Below are positions 9,154 through 19,929 of a stretch of 64,000 bases of DNA, piece by piece. Position 1 is the stretch's first letter, and each line of letters opens with the position of its first letter. This DNA comes from Psychrobacter frigidicola (GTDB lineage: Bacteria > Pseudomonadota > Gammaproteobacteria > Pseudomonadales > Moraxellaceae): positions 1 through 64,000 of the forward strand of contig NZ_VORZ01000003.1 in assembly GCF_007997305.1 (NCBI RefSeq), in the 5' to 3' direction. A program made the translations under genes and the position numbers. The notes under the pieces were generated by a model that worked only from the letters and a program-made list of their open reading frames with translations, did no database searches and was not told the origin of the DNA.

Positions 9154-12100
9154 TTGAAAGATTTACTCGATATCATGCAAAGCCCTACCGGCAACGGTAA
9201 CCAAGAGTTTGATAGTATTCAAATTACGCTCGCCTCACCTGACGTTATTAAGTCATGGTCGCACGGTGAAGTTAAAAAGCCTGAAACGATCAACTATCGT
9301 ACGTTTAAGCCTGAACGTGACGGTCTGTTTTGTGCCAAAATTTTTGGCCCTGTAAAAGATTTTGAATGTTTGTGTGGTAAGTATAAGCGCCGTAAATTCC
9401 AAGGCGTTATCTGTGAAAAATGTGGCGTTGAAGTCACAACCGCTAAAGTTCGCCGCGATCGTATGGGTCATATTGACTTAGCGAGCCCGGTTGCGCATAT
9501 TTGGTTCTTAAAATCATTACCAAGCCGCATTGGTTTGTTACTTGATATGACCCTGCGTGATATCGAGCGTGTTTTATACTTTGAAAGCTATATCGTGACT
9601 GAGCCAGGTTTGACCAGCTTAGAGAAGTATCAGTTATTAGACGATGAAGATTATTTTAAAGCGCTTGAAGAGTTTGGTGACGAATTTGTTGCTAAAATGG
9701 GTGCGGAAGCCGTCCGTGATTTGTTAAAAGATATCGATTTAGATATTGAAATTGACGAGCTGCGCGAAGCTATTCCACAAACTGGCTCTGAGACTAAGCT
9801 TAAGAAAATGTCTAAGCGTCTTAAATTATTAGAAGCATTCCGTGACTCTAATAATAAGCCTGAATGGATGGTCATGACCATCTTGCCAGTATTGCCACCG
9901 GATTTGCGTCCTCTAGTACCGCTAGAAGGGGGCCGTTTTGCGACCTCAGATTTGAACGATTTATATCGCCGCGTGATCAATCGTAACAACCGTCTTAAGC
10001 GTCTGCTTGAGCTGAGCGCTCCTGATATTATTGTACGTAACGAAAAACGTATGCTACAAGAATCAGTGGATGCCTTGCTTGACAACGGTCGCCGCGGTCG
10101 CGCGATTACGGGCAGTAATAAGCGTCCATTGAAGTCTTTGGCTGATATGATCAAAGGTAAGCAAGGTCGCTTCCGTCAAAACTTACTTGGTAAACGTGTT
10201 GATTACTCTGGCCGTTCAGTCATTGTAGTAGGTCCAACGCTACGTTTGCATCAGTGCGGTTTGCCGAAGAAAATGGCACTTGAATTATTTAAGCCATTTA
10301 CTTATAACAAGCTATTATCACATGGTTTGGCTACCACGATTAAAGCCGCCAAGAAAATGGTCGAACGTGAAGAGCCACAAGTGTGGGATATGCTAGCGAT
10401 GGTTATCCGTGAGCATCCAGTATTATTGAACCGTGCACCAACGCTTCACCGTTTAGGTTTACAAGCGTTTGAGCCGGTATTGATTGAAGGTAAAGCCATT
10501 CAGCTGCATCCATTAGTTTGTACCGCATTCAACGCTGACTTTGATGGGGATCAAATGGCCGTTCACGTGCCATTGACGCTAGAGGCACAGCTTGAATCAC
10601 GTGCTCTGATGATGTCAACCAACAATATCTTGTCACCTGCTAACGGTGAGCCGATTATTGTACCGTCACAAGACGTGGTTTTGGGCTTGTACTACATCAG
10701 CCGTTCATCAGTAAATGCCAAAGGCGAGGGCATGATTTTTGCCACCGTCAACGAAGCATTACGAGCGATTGGCTCTAATGATTTGCATGTAAACGCTAAA
10801 ATTAGAGTAAGGGTTACTGAAACGCATATTGATGATGACGGCAATCATACTAAAGAGACCAGCATCAAAGATACCGTTGCCGGTCGTCTGCTCATCTGGA
10901 ACATCATGCCTATTGGTATGGTATTTGATGAATGCAACCAAGAGATGACCAAAAAGAATATCTCAAAATTGATTAACTCGTGCTATCGCAAGATGGGCGT
11001 TAAAGACAGTGTTATGTTTGCTGACCAATTGATGTACTTAGGGTTTGCTCAAGCAACCTTGTCAGGCGTATCTATTGGTCTAGACGACATGGTTATTCCA
11101 CCAAGCAAAAAACAAATCATTGATGTTGCTGACGCTGAAGTTCGCGAAATCGAAGATCAGTTTGAGCAAGGTTTTGTTACTGCTGGTGAGCGCTATAATA
11201 AAGTAGTCGATATCTGGTCACGTACCAATGACAAAGTCGCAAAAGCGATGATGGATAATTTGGCAACCGACAAAGTAATCAATGCGCAAGGTGAGGAAGA
11301 AGAGCAAAAATCTTTTAACTCTATTTTCATCATGTCAGATTCTGGTGCTCGTGGTAGTGCCGCACAGATTCGTCAGCTTGCCGGTATGCGTGGTTTGATG
11401 GCAAAACCGGATGGCTCAATTATTGAGACGCCGATTAAAGCCAACTTCCGTGAGGGTTTGACCGTATTACAGTACTTTATTTCAACCCATGGTGCGCGTA
11501 AAGGTCTAGCTGATACGGCATTGAAAACGGCTAACTCAGGTTATCTGACGCGTCGTTTGGTTGATGTAGCACAAGATTTAGTTATCACTAGTGATGACTG
11601 TGGTACTGAGGTTGGTTTACTAATGACTCCGCACATTCAAGGTGGCGAGATCATTGAGAAGCTTGGTGATCTAGTGTTGGGTCGTGTGACCTCACGTGAT
11701 GTGACTTATAATGATGATGCCGATAAAATCTTAATTCCAGCGGGTACTTTAATCGATGAGCATTGGGTTGATACCCTTGACGAAAATGCCATTGATGATA
11801 TTTGGGTACGCTCAGTGATTACTTGTAATATCGCGCACGGTGTTTGTGCGCAGTGTTATGGTCGTGACCTTGCTCGTGGTCATAAAGTTAATATCGGCGA
11901 ATCAGTTGGTGTTATGGCAGCCCAGTCTATCGGTGAGCCAGGTACTCAGTTAACCATGCGTACTTTCCACGTGGGCGGAGCGGCAAGCTCAGCATCAGTG
12001 GACAACAGCATCTCTGTACGTAATGCGGGTCAAGCCCATTTCGAAAATATGAAAACGGTTGAGCATATTGATGGTCATTTAGTTATCGTATCGCGCTCAG

Positions 12101-13383
12101 CTGAAATTGCTTTAACTGATGAGCTAGGTCGTGAGCGTGAGCGCTATAAAGTTCCTTACGGTTCAAGCGTGCTTGTGAAAAACGAAGATCATGTTGAAGG
12201 TGGTCAGACTATCGCTAAATGGGATCCGCACACGCATCCTATTATCACTGAATTTGCTGGTAAAGCACGCTTTAGTGATATTACCGATGGTTTAACAGCG
12301 ACTGTAAAAGTTGATGACGCCACTGGTATGAGCTCGTTTGAGATTCTGGCGACGCGTGATCGTTCAAGCTCAGCAAAAGACTTACGTCCTGCTATTATCT
12401 TGAATACGGATGCGGGTAAAGAAGTGGTTTACTTCTTACCTGCTGAAACTATCATTCGTGTTGGCGATGGTGAAGAAGTGGCTGCTGGTTCAATCCTGGG
12501 CCGTGTACCACAAGCTTCGTCAGGTACCAAAGATATTACCGGTGGTCTACCACGGGTTGCAGATTTATTCGAAGCACGTCGTCCAAAAGATCATGCCATC
12601 ATGGCAGAGATGAGTGGTGTCGTCAGCTTTGGTAAAGAGACTAAAGGTAAAAACCGCTTTATCATCACTAATGAAGACGGTGAAGTACATGAAGAGCTGA
12701 TTCCAAAATGGCGTCAAATCAACGTCTACGAAAACGAGACAGTAGCACGCGGTGAAGTTATCGCTGATGGTCCACAGAACCCACACGATATCTTACGTCT
12801 GAAAGGTCAGACTGCGCTTGCTAACTATATTGTTAACGAAGTTCAAGACGTTTACCGCTTGCAGGGTGTAAAAATCAACGACAAACACATCGAAGTTATT
12901 ATTCGCCAGATGCTGCGTAAAGTTGAGATTACTGATGCCGGTGATTCAAATCACTTTAAAGGTGATCAGGTTGAATATGTTGATATTAGAGCTCTAAATG
13001 ACAAGCTCACTGCGGAAGATAAATTCCCAGTTCAGTATGAGCGTCAATTGCTGGGTATCACCAAAGCTAGCTTGGCAACTGAAAGCTTTATTTCAGCAGC
13101 ATCGTTCCAAGAAACTACGCGTGTACTAACAGCAGCAGCAGTGACTGGTAAAGTTGATGAGTTACGCGGCTTGAAAGAGAACGTCGTTGTAGGTCGCTTG
13201 ATTCCTGCCGGTACTGGTCTTGCTTATCATAAAGCGCGTAAAGAGAAAGCGGAGCAGAAGCTGCTCGATAAAGACATCAATGCAGCGTTTGATATGACAA
13301 CTGCTAATAGCGACAATAAAGACTTTTCTAGCTTTGACGAAGCCTTTGCACAAGAGCTCAGCCAAGGCAGTCAAGCTGAATAG
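9154..13383 (+). CDS. rpoC: DNA-directed RNA polymerase subunit beta'
   Basis: The beta' subunit carries the catalytic magnesium site: NADFDGD is at residues 460-466. The N-terminal zinc site has C72, C74, C87 and C90; a second set of cysteines near residue 820-905 includes [11 protein letters not shown]. The 1409-residue length is normal for Gammaproteobacteria. Translation begins with TTG, since CGGAG lies 7 bases upstream and the sequence MKDLLDIMQ fits the family's N-terminus. It is the last gene of the block; a strong terminator follows. Confidence 0.98.
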   Translation: MKDLLDIMQSPTGNGNQEFDSIQITLASPDVIKSWSHGEVKKPETINYRTFKPERDGLFCAKIFGPVKDFECLCGKYKRRKFQGVICEKCGVEVTTAKVRRDRMGHIDLASPVAHIWFLKSLPSRIGLLLDMTLRDIERVLYFESYIVTEPGLTSLEKYQLLDDEDYFKALEEFGDEFVAKMGAEAVRDLLKDIDLDIEIDELREAIPQTGSETKLKKMSKRLKLLEAFRDSNNKPEWMVMTILPVLPPDLRPLVPLEGGRFATSDLNDLYRRVINRNNRLKRLLELSAPDIIVRNEKRMLQESVDALLDNGRRGRAITGSNKRPLKSLADMIKGKQGRFRQNLLGKRVDYSGRSVIVVGPTLRLHQCGLPKKMALELFKPFTYNKLLSHGLATTIKAAKKMVEREEPQVWDMLAMVIREHPVLLNRAPTLHRLGLQAFEPVLIEGKAIQLHPLVCTAFNADFDGDQMAVHVPLTLEAQLESRALMMSTNNILSPANGEPIIVPSQDVVLGLYYISRSSVNAKGEGMIFATVNEALRAIGSNDLHVNAKIRVRVTETHIDDDGNHTKETSIKDTVAGRLLIWNIMPIGMVFDECNQEMTKKNISKLINSCYRKMGVKDSVMFADQLMYLGFAQATLSGVSIGLDDMVIPPSKKQIIDVADAEVREIEDQFEQGFVTAGERYNKVVDIWSRTNDKVAKAMMDNLATDKVINAQGEEEEQKSFNSIFIMSDSGARGSAAQIRQLAGMRGLMAKPDGSIIETPIKANFREGLTVLQYFISTHGARKGLADTALKTANSGYLTRRLVDVAQDLVITSDDCGTEVGLLMTPHIQGGEIIEKLGDLVLGRVTSRDVTYNDDADKILIPAGTLIDEHWVDTLDENAIDDIWVRSVITCNIAHGVCAQCYGRDLARGHKVNIGESVGVMAAQSIGEPGTQLTMRTFHVGGAASSASVDNSISVRNAGQAHFENMKTVEHIDGHLVIVSRSAEIALTDELGRERERYKVPYGSSVLVKNEDHVEGGQTIAKWDPHTHPIITEFAGKARFSDITDGLTATVKVDDATGMSSFEILATRDRSSSAKDLRPAIILNTDAGKEVVYFLPAETIIRVGDGEEVAAGSILGRVPQASSGTKDITGGLPRVADLFEARRPKDHAIMAEMSGVVSFGKETKGKNRFIITNEDGEVHEELIPKWRQINVYENETVARGEVIADGPQNPHDILRLKGQTALANYIVNEVQDVYRLQGVKINDKHIEVIIRQMLRKVEITDAGDSNHFKGDQVEYVDIRALNDKLTAEDKFPVQYERQLLGITKASLATESFISAASFQETTRVLTAAAVTGKVDELRGLKENVVVGRLIPAGTGLAYHKARKEKAEQKLLDKDINAAFDMTTANSDNKDFSSFDEAFAQELSQGSQAE

Positions 13384-13448
13384 TTTTAAGTTAATCTAGG
13401 TGGCATTTGTCTATTAGATAGTATTTAACTAGTTAGTAAAAGTAATGT

Positions 13449-13478
13449 AAAAAAGCCAGCCTTGTTGCTGGCTTTTTT
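13449..13478 (+). terminator. Terminator of rpoBC
   Basis: GCCAGC (13455-13460) and GCTGGC (13467-13472) form a stem flanked by six A and six T, 70 bases after the rpoC stop. Confidence 0.9.
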
Positions 13479-13931
13479 ACGCATTGCAGAAAGTGAGAGA
13501 ATAAATCACATTACTAAAATAAAAAAGTAAAGCGACGTTTAAGTATACTGAAATCTTAAGGCTAGAATAATATTGTATAGTTTACGAAGATTATATTATC
13601 AAGGCTTCAAATAGTGAATTGTTCTAAGAGAATACACTGAATGATTTTTACGACTTCCAAATTCGTATGTCTGTAACTACGATTGATATAAAACTAAGAG
13701 AGTTTATTATTCACGCCGTTATTTTAACAAATCAGTAGGTGTTAAATTAATAGGTACTAACTTACATATCAACTTACACTTAGCATCAGCCGTTTTTAGA
13801 GATGAGGTTATTAATATTAATAACTTTTAATATAGAAAAGTATTACAAAGTACAAAGTTTTTTTAGTAAGACAGGTAGGATAGTGATCAGTTTAGTATTA
13901 TTAGCAACGATGTTTTTATAAAGCGACCATT
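13479..13931. other. AT-rich gap, no gene seen
   Basis: About 450 bases between the rpoC terminator and the mrcA terminator. Both strands are full of stops, with no RNA gene or repeat recognised. Confidence 0.6.
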
Positions 13932-13970
13932 AAAAAAGCACTTCCAGTTGCGTCTGAAAGCGCCTTTTTT
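13932..13970 (-). terminator. Terminator of mrcA
   Basis: Read on the minus strand, GGCGCTTTCAG pairs with CTGGAAGTGCT (several G-T pairs) around ACGCAA, and a run of T follows. It lies about 35 bases beyond the mrcA stop. A-runs on the other side make it possibly bidirectional. Confidence 0.8.
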
Positions 13971-14003
13971 AATGATTGTTTTATTGATTCTAGCTTTATT
14001 AGT

Positions 14004-16655
14004 TTATTCTGGCATTGCGGGCATACGCTCTGTTGGAGTAGCTTTCAGTGGTTTTGTTCCTTTACTATCAGGCGCTGATAACTTTTTATTATCAATACCC
14101 TCACTACTTTGTTCTGTAGTAAGTTCGGGTTCAGGCTGCTTACGTTGCTGCGTTTTTGGCATGACTGGTTTTACGCCTGTACCCATTTCGTCTTCATCAT
14201 CATCAGGTGCGATAATGCCATCATCGGTCATTTCTATAATGCGTCGCTTTTGTTTTTCAGATTTAGCGCGGTTATTGAGGGATACCCATTGATAAGGTGT
14301 GCCTTTGAGCTGGGCCCTCATAAAGTCCATCCATACCGGCAATGCAGCTACACCGCCATACTCACGGCGGCCCAGAGTTTCTGGCTGATCGAAGCCCATC
14401 CATACGATAGTCGCATTGGTTGGATGAAATCCTGCAAACCATGCATCTTTAGCTTCGTTGGTCGTACCTGTTTTACCACCGATATCCGTACGACCCAAGG
14501 CTCTGGCTTTTACTGCTGTACCGCGCTGTACCACATCACGTAAAATATCAGCCATCTCGTAGGCGACACGTGGCTTCAAGATTCGCGGCGCTTGAGTCGC
14601 ATGTAAGTATTGGACGACAGGAGCTTGTAGACGATCTGCTGTTGGGCTGGCATTATAAATACTCAGTTGAAGGGCTTTAACATATTGTTTAGCGTTGTCA
14701 GCATCATTTTTACTTTTAGCCTCGGTAGATATTTTTTTATTTTTATCGTTGTCTAAAGTTCCATCAATAGGCTTATTATGCTCTTCGATCCGTTTTTTAT
14801 TAAGGTCATCGACTTGATCGTTAAAGCATAATGCACAAGCTTGCTGCGGATTCGCTTGAAACAACAATTTATTGTCGTAATTATAAATTTGTTCAATAAA
14901 ATAAGGCTGAATGCGATGTCCACCGTTAGCAAAAGTTGCATACGCAGTCGCCATTTGTAATGGCGTAGCCTGCCCTGTGCCGAGGGCGAGAGATAAAGTC
15001 GTTGGCAGTTTTTCTTTATCTAAGCCAAATTGATCTAGCAAGTTACGGGCATCTGATATGCCAATTGCTTGTAGCAGCCGAATGGATACTAGGTTACGAG
15101 ATAAATATAAACCGCGACGTAAGGTGATATCACCTAAGAAGCGTCCATCTGAGTTTTTAGGTTTCCAGTCACCGACTTGAATAGGGCGGTCTGAGACAAT
15201 ACTGTCAGGGCGATACCCTTTTTCTAATGCGGTAGTGTAGATAAGAGGCTTAATTGTTGAACCCGGCTGACGCCAGCCTTGTAGTGCCCGATTAAATTTG
15301 CTGTGGTTAAAGTCAAAGCCGCCGACCAACGCTCTGACCGCACCATTATCTGGATTTAAAGATACCAAGCTGCCTTGTACATCAGGAACTTGTGCTAGTT
15401 TCCAGTTACCATTATCCGTTTTTATTAAACGAATGATGTCGTTTTTACTGACAATTTGCGAGGCATTACCGGGATAATTGCCGATACGATCTGCTGAAAA
15501 ATGCTTGCGTGCCCAGCTCATGCCCGACCAATTAACCGTCACATTTTCGCCGGAAGGTGTGGTAGCCTCAAAGCTGCGTGAGCTGACTTTAGTCACTTTA
15601 GCAGGGAGCATACTGCCATAACGTCGAAATTTTTCAAGTGGCTCATCATTGGCTTCAGCACCACGCCAGCCGTGGCGATGATCATAAGCGACTAAGCCTT
15701 TTAGCACCGCAGTTTCAGCATCTATTTGTGCTTTACTATCTACGGTCAGACGTACCCGCCAGCCACCGTTAACAACTTGCTCACCGTAACGATTAACTAG
15801 TGCGTAACGCGTCATTTCTGCTAAATATGGCATATTGACGTCAAGCTTTTCTTGATATAAGTTAAGGCCAATCGGCGCTTTAATAGCAGTGTCACGTTGC
15901 TCTGCATTAATATAACCAAGCTCATGCATGCGCCCAACAATCCAGTTTCGCCGCGTTAACGCTCTATCTGGGTTGGCAACAGGATTATACTTGGAAGGAG
16001 CTTTCGGCAACCCTGCCAGCATTGCCATCTCAGCAATGCTAAGGTGATCAAGCGACTTACTATAGTATTTTTTAGCGGCAGCGCGAATCCCATAGGCACC
16101 TTCGCCTAAGTAGATTTTATTAACATATAAGGTCAAAATCTCATTCTTGCTCAGCTCATCTTCCATTTTTCGCGCGACAAACAGTTCAGTAAGCTTACGA
16201 TCTAAAGTACGCTCTGAGCTTAAAAAGTAGTTTTTTGCAACCTGCATTGTGATGGTAGAGCCACCCGTTTGGCTTTCGTCATCAGTGACCACTTCGGTCA
16301 CGGCGCGACCAAGACCTTTAATACTAATACCACTGTGCTGGAAAAAAGATGAGTCTTCGGCGGCTAAAAATGCATGGGTTAAATCTTTAGGAATTTCTTC
16401 AAAATCAACAGGAAGGGACAAACGGTTGCCATATTGACCAATCAGCTTGTCATCGCTGCTATAAATCTGTAACGGCATCTCTAAACTTGCCGTTTTGATT
16501 TCTTGGATACTGGGCAGAGTAGGGGATAAATACATTGCCATTCCATAAAAACCAATGGGCACAGCAAGTGCTAAAATCACTGCCAACGCCAAGCAGGCAA
16601 CGAAAAGCCCCACTAGAAAGTGAATGAGACGAGTGGTAGCAGGATTTTTGGTCAT
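14004..16655 (-). CDS. mrcA: Penicillin-binding protein 1A (bifunctional transglycosylase/transpeptidase)
   Basis: PBP1A polymerises and cross-links peptidoglycan at the periplasmic face of the inner membrane. The 883 residues comprise an N-terminal membrane anchor (about 10-35), a GT51 transglycosylase domain (about 55-230, with EDSSFFQHSG), an OB-like insert, and the transpeptidase with S466-x-x-K469 and the KTGT motif at about 728. A Lys/Asn/Asp-rich insert is seen near residues 635-680, and a Pro/acid-rich tail after about 815. It is divergent from pilM, the common gammaproteobacterial layout. Confidence 0.96.
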   Translation of the reverse strand: MTKNPATTRLIHFLVGLFVACLALAVILALAVPIGFYGMAMYLSPTLPSIQEIKTASLEMPLQIYSSDDKLIGQYGNRLSLPVDFEEIPKDLTHAFLAAEDSSFFQHSGISIKGLGRAVTEVVTDDESQTGGSTITMQVAKNYFLSSERTLDRKLTELFVARKMEDELSKNEILTLYVNKIYLGEGAYGIRAAAKKYYSKSLDHLSIAEMAMLAGLPKAPSKYNPVANPDRALTRRNWIVGRMHELGYINAEQRDTAIKAPIGLNLYQEKLDVNMPYLAEMTRYALVNRYGEQVVNGGWRVRLTVDSKAQIDAETAVLKGLVAYDHRHGWRGAEANDEPLEKFRRYGSMLPAKVTKVSSRSFEATTPSGENVTVNWSGMSWARKHFSADRIGNYPGNASQIVSKNDIIRLIKTDNGNWKLAQVPDVQGSLVSLNPDNGAVRALVGGFDFNHSKFNRALQGWRQPGSTIKPLIYTTALEKGYRPDSIVSDRPIQVGDWKPKNSDGRFLGDITLRRGLYLSRNLVSIRLLQAIGISDARNLLDQFGLDKEKLPTTLSLALGTGQATPLQMATAYATFANGGHRIQPYFIEQIYNYDNKLLFQANPQQACALCFNDQVDDLNKKRIEEHNKPIDGTLDNDKNKKISTEAKSKNDADNAKQYVKALQLSIYNASPTADRLQAPVVQYLHATQAPRILKPRVAYEMADILRDVVQRGTAVKARALGRTDIGGKTGTTNEAKDAWFAGFHPTNATIVWMGFDQPETLGRREYGGVAALPVWMDFMRAQLKGTPYQWVSLNNRAKSEKQKRRIIEMTDDGIIAPDDDEDEMGTGVKPVMPKTQQRKQPEPELTTEQSSEGIDNKKLSAPDSKGTKPLKATPTERMPAMPE

Positions 16656-16894
16656 AATTAGACTTATCAGTTAAAATTTGCAACAAATGACACATTATAC
16701 CTTGAACAAAACAAGCAGGTGATACTAAAAGTGTAATTTCTCTACTCAGCTCATTTTGGAAGTGTACTTATGCTACATAGTATTTTTAAATATAGTGTTT
16801 TTAAGTGCTTGAAACTGGCTGTTAAGTAACGTATTGTATTCGATTATTTAAAATTAGTTACTAAATTGTACATTTCATATAAAGGATAGAGGTT
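16656..16894. promoter_or_regulatory. Divergent promoter region mrcA / pilM
   Basis: These 239 AT-rich bases separate two divergent genes and must contain both promoters. I could not pick convincing -35/-10 pairs. Confidence 0.4.
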
Positions 16895-17950
16895 GTGAGG
16901 CTATTTTCTCCAAGAGGTCGACATTTAGTTGGAGTAGATGTCTGCGCCACCTCTGTAAAAATCGTTGATATACAGCGTCAGCAAGGGATATTTCACCTAA
17001 AGTCTTATGGTATTGAAAGATTACTGCCAGGGGTAGTGGTCGATAAGCTGATCGTAGATACCGAGACGGTTGGTAATGTTGTGGCAGGACTAGCTCGGCG
17101 TTGTCAGGTAAGCGGTAAGGATGCTGCTACTGCGGTTTCAGGCTCAGCAGTAATTACTAAGATTATTGATATGGATATAGTACTCACTGATGTTGAGCGT
17201 GAAGCTCAAATTCGCCTAGATGCTGAGCAATATATTCCTTACCCGTTAGAAGAGGTCAATCTTGACTTTGAAGTATTAGGCCCATCGCTGATAGGCGATG
17301 ATTTAGTACAAGTATTGTTGGCAGCATCGCGCTCAGAAAACGTTGAGCAGCGTGTCGATGCGCTTACCTTTGGCGGTCTAAAGACGAAGATAATGGATAT
17401 TGAGTCGCATGCGATTGAGCGCGCCTTTGGTCTGATGGTAGATAACCTAAGCAATATGCCGGAACTGGTTGCGCTGGTGGACATCGGTCACAATCAAACC
17501 ACTTTATATGTTGCTAGAAATGGTGAGTTTGTCTATAGTCGGGAGCAGCTCTTTGGCGGCATACATCTGACTGAGGCCATTCAAAATCGTTATGGACTGT
17601 CCTTTGAAGAGGCGACCGTTAATAAGCGCGAGCGTACTTTACCCGATGATTATTATCCAGAAATATTAACACCCTTTATGGAAAGTGCTATTCAGCAGAT
17701 TACACGCTCCTTACAGTTTTACTTTTCTTCGAGTCAATATAATAGTATTGACCATGTGGTGCTTGCCGGTGGTAGTGGCTCTATTCCTGGCCTTGCAGGT
17801 ATGGTGCAGCAGAAGCTGGGTGTGCCGGTCACGGTGGCCAATCCCTTTATTAATATGACAATTGATCCTTATATAGACAGTGAGCAGCTGGCCATTGATG
17901 CCCCAAGCTTGATGGCTGCATGTGGTCTAGCATTGAGGAGCTTTGATTGA
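16895..17950 (+). CDS. pilM: Type IV pilus assembly protein PilM
   Basis: PilM is the actin-like cytoplasmic protein that recruits the PilN-PilO inner-membrane complex of the type IV pilus machine. The 351 residues show the SHS2/ASKHA fold: the N-terminal GVDVCATSVKIVDI phosphate loop, a central LVALVDIGHNQTTLYV, and VVLAGGSGSIPGL near residue 290. The start is GTG, with AAAGGATAGAGG just before it. Its TGA overlaps the pilN ATG (TGATG). First gene of pilMNOPQ. Confidence 0.97.
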   Translation: MRLFSPRGRHLVGVDVCATSVKIVDIQRQQGIFHLKSYGIERLLPGVVVDKLIVDTETVGNVVAGLARRCQVSGKDAATAVSGSAVITKIIDMDIVLTDVEREAQIRLDAEQYIPYPLEEVNLDFEVLGPSLIGDDLVQVLLAASRSENVEQRVDALTFGGLKTKIMDIESHAIERAFGLMVDNLSNMPELVALVDIGHNQTTLYVARNGEFVYSREQLFGGIHLTEAIQNRYGLSFEEATVNKRERTLPDDYYPEILTPFMESAIQQITRSLQFYFSSSQYNSIDHVVLAGGSGSIPGLAGMVQQKLGVPVTVANPFINMTIDPYIDSEQLAIDAPSLMAACGLALRSFD

Positions 17951-18624
17951 TGGCTCGTATTAACCTACTGCCGTGGCGGCAAGAAGAACGCGAACGCCGT
18001 AATAAAGAGTTTATGACTTTAGTAGTAGCGGTTACGTTACTTGCGTTATTAGCGGCATTTGCGACATGGAGCTATTTTAACAATGAGCTCGATGAACAGC
18101 GCGATGCTAATGCCCTTATTGAACAAGAAAACAGTCGTCTAGATACCGCCTTGACTGAAATTGATAGCTTAGAGCAGCGCCGTGATGACATTATTGCCCG
18201 TATGCAGGTGATTCAAGATTTACAAGGCAAACGTCCTGTTCCTGTACGCTTATGGGATGATATTGCCAAAGCCATACCACCCGCCCTGTATTTAAATGGC
18301 TTGAAACGGGAAGGTGATTTGATTACCTTGACCGGTCTTGCAGACAATCCAAATGTCGTGTCGAGCTTAATTCGTAACTTAGACAGCAGTAAGTGGATGG
18401 GTAATTCTGCCGTACGTAATATTCAACAGAACATTACGGCGTATCAGCCCGCACCTGAGCTCAGTGAGACGGTTACCACCGGCGAGCAGCCTCGTCCGAT
18501 CTATCCTGAAGACAGTTATGTTCAATTTGAGATTACCACCCAAGTGCGAGTAGAGACTGATGGAGTCGTCACTGACGAGGTTGCCGCGGCTGGTGCTACG
18601 CCAGTGTCTGGAGATGGATTGTGA
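17950..18624 (+). CDS. pilN: Type IV pilus assembly protein PilN
   Basis: PilN is a bitopic inner-membrane protein that binds PilM through its cytoplasmic N-terminus (MARINLLPWR, close to the PilM-binding INLLP motif) and pairs with PilO in the periplasm. It has 224 residues, one membrane segment (about 23-44), then a coiled coil and a ferredoxin-like domain. A TTG lies just upstream in frame, but the ATG overlapping the pilM stop gives the canonical N-terminus. Its last bases overlap the pilO start by four (GTGA). Confidence 0.95.
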   Translation: MARINLLPWRQEERERRNKEFMTLVVAVTLLALLAAFATWSYFNNELDEQRDANALIEQENSRLDTALTEIDSLEQRRDDIIARMQVIQDLQGKRPVPVRLWDDIAKAIPPALYLNGLKREGDLITLTGLADNPNVVSSLIRNLDSSKWMGNSAVRNIQQNITAYQPAPELSETVTTGEQPRPIYPEDSYVQFEITTQVRVETDGVVTDEVAAAGATPVSGDGL

Positions 18625-19355
18625 AACTTGTGCGCAAAAAAATATTACTTAAAAAGAAGAAAACAGCGGGCCGTGCTAAAAAGCCCTTTGATTTTAAAGA
18701 GTTTCGTCGCAGTTTTGAATCTCTCGATACTGAAAACTATGGCAGCTGGCCGCTACCTGTCAAGGTAACCGTGCTAGGATTTATTGTGGCTTTAATAGCC
18801 GCCTTGTCTTGGGCGCTACCCATCAGTAGTAAAATCGATGAAATCACTGCCGCTGAAAGTGAGCAGCAAACCCTGCTTACCAGCTATCGTGAAAAAGAGT
18901 CGCGCGCCCGACACCTTGCCGCTTACAAAACCCAGGTGACGCAAATGGATGCCGAATTCATCACCTTGCTCGATCAGTTGCCTAAAGATACCCGGGTATC
19001 GGAGCTGTTAGAGGGCATTAACATGACTGGGGTCGGTAGTAATATTCGTTTTCAGGATATCTCAGTTGAGCCTGAAATTGAGAATGAATTCTTTATTGAG
19101 CAACCAATCCGTATTGCAGCTCTGGGTGAATACCATCAATTCGGCAGCTTTATTAGTGGCCTTGCTGCCTTGCCGCGTATTTTTACTATGCATGACTTTG
19201 AAGTGACCAATCCCCAGCCTACTTTAGATACGCTACCGGAGCTGAACTTGGTGTTACAGACCAAAACTTACCGCTCAAAAGAGATAACTGCCGAGGATGC
19301 CACAACTGATGAAACGGTACCCCCAGCAGTAGAAGATACGGCAGGAGCAAACTAA
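18621..19355 (+). CDS. pilO: Type IV pilus assembly protein PilO
   Basis: PilO partners PilN in the periplasmic alignment complex of the type IV pilus. The 244 residues include a basic N-terminus (KKILLKKKK), a single membrane segment (about residues 49-68), a coiled coil, and a ferredoxin-like domain ending near residue 220. GTG is the start, overlapping the pilN stop by four bases. The stop overlaps the pilP ATG by one base. Confidence 0.94.
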   Translation: MKLVRKKILLKKKKTAGRAKKPFDFKEFRRSFESLDTENYGSWPLPVKVTVLGFIVALIAALSWALPISSKIDEITAAESEQQTLLTSYREKESRARHLAAYKTQVTQMDAEFITLLDQLPKDTRVSELLEGINMTGVGSNIRFQDISVEPEIENEFFIEQPIRIAALGEYHQFGSFISGLAALPRIFTMHDFEVTNPQPTLDTLPELNLVLQTKTYRSKEITAEDATTDETVPPAVEDTAGAN

Positions 19356-19903
19356 TGCGTATTTTGCAATTTTCGCTCAAGCAATTGCCTGTGTTGCTGA
19401 CGCTAAGCATTGCGACTTTATGGTTGACTGGCTGTAGCGATCGCATTGGCGTGGCTGAACAGGCGATGGATGCGATTCGTAATGAGCCGGCGCAACCTAT
19501 TGAGCCGCCCCCAAAAGCTGAGTTAATAGAAGATTTTGTCTATAGTGCCAGTATGCTCCGCAGTCCATTTTTACCACCCAGCCTGGTTAATGTACAAGCG
19601 CCTGAAGCATCTCTTGATGGGGTTCGTCCTGATCTCACCCGTACAAAAGAGCCGCTTGAGCAGTATGAGATCGCTGAAATGACGTTTCGCGGTATCGTTA
19701 TCTCACCGGAAGGTCAGCAGTACGCTTTAATACAACGCCCTGATGGTTCGGTTGCCAGCGTCAAAGTGGGTGACTATCTTGGTTTAAATGACGGCCGTAT
19801 TGTTGAAATTACGCCGACTCAGATTAATTTGATTGAAATTGTGCCAGACAGCCGCGCAGGGTTCGTTGAAAGACCCCAGTCGCTGGTTTCTCCTATTAGC
19901 TAA
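19355..19903 (+). CDS. pilP: Type IV pilus lipoprotein PilP
   Basis: PilP links the PilN-PilO complex to the PilQ secretin. The 182 residues begin with a lipoprotein signal ending LTGC (C27, predicted lipid site), then a flexible Pro-rich stretch and a C-terminal beta-domain (about 90-175, FRGIVISPEGQQYALI) that in the family binds PilQ. It is coupled to pilO by the TAATG overlap and is followed by pilQ after 26 bases. Confidence 0.95.
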   Translation: MRILQFSLKQLPVLLTLSIATLWLTGCSDRIGVAEQAMDAIRNEPAQPIEPPPKAELIEDFVYSASMLRSPFLPPSLVNVQAPEASLDGVRPDLTRTKEPLEQYEIAEMTFRGIVISPEGQQYALIQRPDGSVASVKVGDYLGLNDGRIVEITPTQINLIEIVPDSRAGFVERPQSLVSPIS

Positions 19904-19929
19904 GTTGGCAGATTTTTGAGGAATAAGTA

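Noticed and set aside
13948..14543. Plus-strand frames opposite the mrcA 3' end
   Set aside because: They are antisense to PBP1A, with no ribosome site, and one overlaps the mrcA terminator.
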